From assembly GCA_964345925.1 (NCBI GenBank), contig CAYFSP010000055.1, positions 1 to 8,838 on the forward strand: a DNA stretch of 8,838 bases, written 5' to 3'. The notes under the pieces were generated by a model. That model had not been told where the DNA came from. It worked only from the letters and a program-made list of their open reading frames with translations, and searched no databases. This document shows positions 6,549 through 8,838 of the stretch, piece after piece (position 1 is the first letter of the stretch; each line of letters starts with the position of its first letter). The translations under genes were made by a program, and so were the position numbers. The DNA is from Miniphocaeibacter sp964345925 (GTDB lineage Bacteria; Bacillota; Clostridia; Tissierellales; Peptoniphilaceae).

Positions 6549-7529
6549 ATGACTAACAAGGTATTGGTCATCTTCACAGGAGGCACAATTGCCATGAGGG
6601 TAGATGAAAATATAGATGCTGCAGTACCTGGAGTGGGGTCTGATGAATTAATTGGTATGGTAGATGAACTAAAAAACCTAACAGAAATTGAAGTAATTGA
6701 TTTTACAAACGTTCCAAGTTCTCATATTACACCAAAATACATGCTAGATTTGACAAATGTAATTAAAAAAAATATCGGAAGAAATGATTTGACAGGTATA
6801 GTTGTAACTCATGGGACAGATGTTTTGGAAGAGACTGCGTATTTTCTGGATTTAGTGGTAAATAATGAAAAACCTATTATTTTGGTCGGGTCAATGAAAA
6901 ACAATTCAGAACTAGGCTATGATGGTGGTGGCAATTTATTCGCAGCAATTTATACTGCTTGTTCACCAGAAGCCAGAAATAAAGGCGTTTTACTTGTAAT
7001 GAATGATGAAATACATAGTGCTAGATACGTAACAAAAACCAATACAGTAAAAACTGATACATTTAAATCCCCAGAATTTGGTCCTATCGGAGTTTATAGT
7101 AATAGGAGAACTATTTTTTATATAGAAAGTTTAAAAAGGGAATTTATAGACACAAATAAACTAGAAAGCAAAGTAGGCTTAATAAAGGTAGCTGCAGGAA
7201 TGGAATCGGATATTATAGATTTTTATATAGAAAATGGATATAAGGGTATAGTTATAGAAGCATTTGGTTGTGGTAACCTACCTACTTCTATGCTAGATGG
7301 TGTAAAAAGGGCAATCAATAAGGATATTCCTATAGTATTAGTATCTAGGTGTCTAAGTGGGTCCGTAGAACCCGTATATGGATATATGGGTGGAGGAAAA
7401 CAACTTCTAGACTTGGGTGTAATTTTTGCTGGCAACAGTCTAGGACAAAAGGCAAGAATTAAGCTTATGTTGGTTTTAGGCATAACAAAAAATATTGATG
7501 AAATTAGAAACTATTTCAATCAATATTAA
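6549..7529 (+). CDS. Asparaginase-family amidase
   Basis: Asparaginase-fold enzymes hydrolyse a side-chain or terminal amide to acid plus ammonia. The catalytic threonine region is TGGTIA (10-15, T13), the second threonine-aspartate pair is in HGTD (88-91), and the lysine is K163 in VTKTNT, matching the T-T-D-K set of E. coli asparaginases. SSH at 57-59 provides the usual substrate serine. The flexible loop after TGGTIA reads MRVDENIDAAVPGVGSDEL and has no tyrosine where E. coli asparaginase II has Tyr25, so the substrate may not be asparagine. No signal peptide is seen; the 326-residue length is typical. The start is ATG 6549 after AGGGGAA. It is the last gene of the cluster, ended by the strong hairpin at 7545-7580. 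As a final step it could release ammonia from a linear half-amide made by the upstream enzymes; this role is inferred. Confidence 0.88.
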   Translation: MTNKVLVIFTGGTIAMRVDENIDAAVPGVGSDELIGMVDELKNLTEIEVIDFTNVPSSHITPKYMLDLTNVIKKNIGRNDLTGIVVTHGTDVLEETAYFLDLVVNNEKPIILVGSMKNNSELGYDGGGNLFAAIYTACSPEARNKGVLLVMNDEIHSARYVTKTNTVKTDTFKSPEFGPIGVYSNRRTIFYIESLKREFIDTNKLESKVGLIKVAAGMESDIIDFYIENGYKGIVIEAFGCGNLPTSMLDGVKRAINKDIPIVLVSRCLSGSVEPVYGYMGGGKQLLDLGVIFAGNSLGQKARIKLMLVLGITKNIDEIRNYFNQY

Positions 7530-7544
7530 TATTGATAAGCCTTG

Positions 7545-7590
7545 GGATGGATTTTATAGAATTAACTATAAAATCCATCCTTATTTTCTT
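7545..7590 (+). terminator. Strong, probably bidirectional rho-independent terminator
   Basis: GGATGGATTTTATAG (7545-7559) pairs perfectly with CTATAAAATCCATCC (7566-7580) over a six-base loop, followed by TTATTTTCTTCT. It lies 15 bases after the asparaginase-like stop. On the minus strand the same hairpin overlaps the last codons and stop of the converging DUF924 gene, so it can serve both transcripts. Confidence 0.85.
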
Positions 7591-8029
7591 CTAGAGCCTT
7601 TAGCTCTTCAGGGCTTGACTCCCTTCCTAAGTCTTTGTTTTGATAAGGATATCGTCCAAACTTTTCTAGTACATCTCTGTGAAGTTTTTCATAATAAATT
7701 AAGTTTTCATCTCCCAGCTCTTGGAAGTATTTATTGGCCCAATCATGAAGTTGAAGGGATTCTGAATGCATAAAGGGAAGCAGTATATATTTCTTCTCAT
7801 CTTGAGTAAGCTTGTGGTATTCTCCACTATATATTACTTCCTGGGCTAGGGCTATGGCCATCTTATCCTGGGTATAGGTTCTTATATCATTCCTCCACAG
7901 GTTTCTAGAAAACTGATCAAGAATAATAATCTCTGCCAACCTACCCCTTATATTTACTCTCCAATGGGACAAGAGACCTTCAGAAGCAGCCTTCCAGGTA
8001 TCTAGAAATAAGTCTCTAATCTTTTTATT
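7562..8029 (-). pseudogene. DUF924 family protein, N-terminally truncated
   Basis: DUF924 proteins are small helical, TPR-like proteins of unknown function, usually about 180-200 residues. The conserved core is clear: GRLAEIIILDQFSRNLWR, then TQDKMAIALAQE, LLPFMHSESLQLHD, HRDVLEKFGRYPYQNKDLGRESSPEEL near the C-terminus. A TTG at 7972 could start a 136-residue product, but homology continues upstream of it in the same frame as KIRDLFLDTWKAASEGLLSHWR, up to a stop at 8030-8032. The normal beginning, with its FWF and WW motifs, is absent, and sequence beyond 8030 is unrelated. The gene therefore lost roughly its first 30-40 residues, probably when the adjacent integrase region arrived. No promoter or ribosome binding site is obvious. 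It converges on the catabolic cluster and shares its terminator. A shortened functional protein is possible but unlikely. Confidence 0.75.
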
Positions 8030-8036
8030 TTAGTAC

Positions 8037-8068
8037 AAATGTAACACAATAGATATTTTGTTACATTT
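8037..8068. repeat. Near-perfect inverted repeat with GTAACA core
   Basis: Bases 8037-8051 (AAATGTAACACAATA) are the reverse complement of 8054-8068 apart from one mismatch, with a two-base centre. It lies immediately beside the DUF924 break at about 8030. It could be a recombinase or regulator binding site, or an element end. Confidence 0.7.
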
Positions 8069-8136
8069 AGAAAACCCTTTTAAACCTTGATTTTAAGCTA
8101 TTCATCATAAATCATCATAATAATAAAACAAATTAT

Positions 8137-8162
8137 GTAACATAACAGATTGATAAGTAACA
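8137..8162 (+). repeat. Two direct GTAACA repeats at 20-base spacing
   Basis: GTAACA occurs at 8137-8142 and 8157-8162, the second inside the spacer of the integrase promoter. The same hexamer forms the core of the inverted repeat at 8037-8068, giving four copies in about 125 bases. A 20-base period would place two bound proteins on the same DNA face. A direct repeat TCATCATAA (8102-8110 and 8112-8120) lies in between. Confidence 0.45.
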
Positions 8163-8178
8163 TATAATGTATTATACT
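8150..8178 (+). promoter_or_regulatory. Promoter of the integrase gene
   Basis: TTGATA (8150-8155), a 17-base spacer and TATACT (8173-8178) match the sigma-A consensus well. The ribosome binding site AGAGGGGGG follows before ATG 8202. The GTAACA repeat within the spacer suggests repression at this promoter. Confidence 0.65.
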
Positions 8179-8201
8179 GTATATTAAAGAGGGGGGATAT
8201 T

Positions 8202-8747
8202 ATGAATGAAGTACAGCCAATTAGAGATAAAAATAAAATAGAAGAAATGAAAATTGAGTTACTAAAAAATTGTTATAGAGATTTCATATTATTTTTGGTA
8301 GGGATAAATACAGGATTAAGAATAAGCGATCTATTAAAGTTAATAGTTGAAGATGTTAAAAACAAAACTCATATTATATTAAAGGAACAAAAAACAGGAA
8401 AGATTAAGAAGTTTTTTATAAATAGTCAATTAAGAGAGGAAATAGATAAATATATTCAAGGTATGGAGGATAAAGAATATCTATTTAAGAGCCAGAAAGG
8501 AAATAATAAACCTATAAGCAGAGTACAAGCATATAGAATATTAAATAATGCTTCTGAAAAAATTGGTCTTAAAGAGATAGGTACTCATACTTTAAGAAAA
8601 ACTTTTGGGTATTGGCATTACCAACAATACAAAGATATTGCTTTATTGCAAGAATTATTTAATCACTCAGCACCATCAATAACATTAAGGTACATAGGTA
8701 TTAATCAGGATATTATGGATAGGACAATAGAAGATTTGGCCATGTGA
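8202..8747 (+). CDS. Tyrosine recombinase/integrase, catalytic domain only
   Basis: Site-specific recombinase that cuts and rejoins DNA through a tyrosine-phosphate bond. All catalytic residues are present: R40 in NTGLRISDLL, K64 in the KTGK hairpin, H129 and R132 in HTLRKTFG, H155 in LFNHSAP, and Y164 in TLRYIGI. At 181 residues it consists of the catalytic domain alone. The N-terminal arm-binding and SAM-like core-binding domains of phage integrases and XerC/D are absent, and a real ribosome binding site and promoter sit at this start, so it is not simply cut off. Short stand-alone recombinases of this size occur in Firmicutes. Its partner sites are unknown; the GTAACA repeats upstream are candidates. 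It lies beside a truncated DUF924 gene, which suggests it or its element caused the break. Function as an integrase, inverter or regulator is open. Confidence 0.88.
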   Translation: MNEVQPIRDKNKIEEMKIELLKNCYRDFILFLVGINTGLRISDLLKLIVEDVKNKTHIILKEQKTGKIKKFFINSQLREEIDKYIQGMEDKEYLFKSQKGNNKPISRVQAYRILNNASEKIGLKEIGTHTLRKTFGYWHYQQYKDIALLQELFNHSAPSITLRYIGINQDIMDRTIEDLAM

Positions 8748-8773
8748 AATCTTTTCTGTAAATTAGATTTTTC
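8747..8773 (+). terminator. Weak terminator-like hairpin after the integrase
   Basis: AAATCT (8747-8752) pairs with AGATTT (8765-8770), followed by TTCT. The stem is only six A-U-rich pairs, so it would terminate poorly. Confidence 0.25.
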
Positions 8774-8838
8774 TATAACAAGATAATTTATTCTGTCTTC
8801 ATACATAATCATTAATTCACCATAAACTTGACCCCAGT

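Noticed and set aside
7223..7483. Minus-strand open frame inside the asparaginase-like gene
   Set aside because: Antisense shadow with no family motifs.
7495..7773. Plus-strand open frame across the terminator and DUF924
   Set aside because: It spans a strong terminator and is antisense to clear DUF924 motifs.
8705..8836. Minus-strand open frame from the right edge (WGQVYGELMIMYEDRINYLV and onward)
   Set aside because: It could be the tail of a gene outside the window, but it has only 43 codons, overlaps the integrase end and matches nothing I recognise; sequence past 8838 is needed.
1..8838. CRISPR array, tRNA or rRNA genes
   Set aside because: No regularly spaced repeats and no tRNA or rRNA signature sequences were seen on either strand.

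Overview
The window is AT-rich throughout. It has strong AGGAGG-type ribosome binding sites, TTG starts beside ATG starts, and TTGACA/TATAAT promoters with 17-base spacers. The gene families also point to a low-GC Gram-positive bacterium, most likely an anaerobic member of the Clostridia. No single species can be named from the sequence alone.

Left part (1-1770): the wreck of a mobilisation gene. A relaxase reading frame runs from about 48 to 1408, but it lacks a start codon and carries one nonsense codon and one frameshift. A 38-base perfect palindrome overlaps its stop, followed by a second imperfect hairpin, a small two-helix membrane ORF that may be a remnant, and a terminator-like hairpin.

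Centre (1800-7590): a five-gene, same-strand catabolic cluster. A GntR/FCD regulator has its own consensus promoter and a candidate operator. It is followed by a NodB-fold hydrolase with a C-terminal extension, a creatininase-family metal amidohydrolase, a CodB-like NCS1 permease and an asparaginase-family amidase. The permease family carries nitrogenous rings such as cytosine, hydantoin and allantoin. The three enzymes come from three unrelated folds, and each family includes enzymes that open or hydrolyse amide, imide or amidine bonds. The simplest reading is uptake of a small cyclic amide-like compound, ring opening, and release of ammonia from the resulting linear amide, all induced through the FCD regulator. 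The substrate is unknown. Two non-coding stretches in the cluster (2567-2650 and 6402-6461) hold structures that could hide ribosome binding sites. A strong hairpin closes the cluster.

Right part (7562-8838): a DUF924 gene on the minus strand converges on the cluster and shares the closing hairpin. Its N-terminal part is missing from about position 8030. Next comes a stretch rich in GTAACA motifs, and then a short tyrosine recombinase with a complete set of catalytic residues but no N-terminal DNA-binding domain. A dead relaxase on one side and an integrase beside a truncated gene on the other suggest that the catabolic cluster lies in a region reshaped by mobile elements. Whether it was itself cargo cannot be shown from this window.
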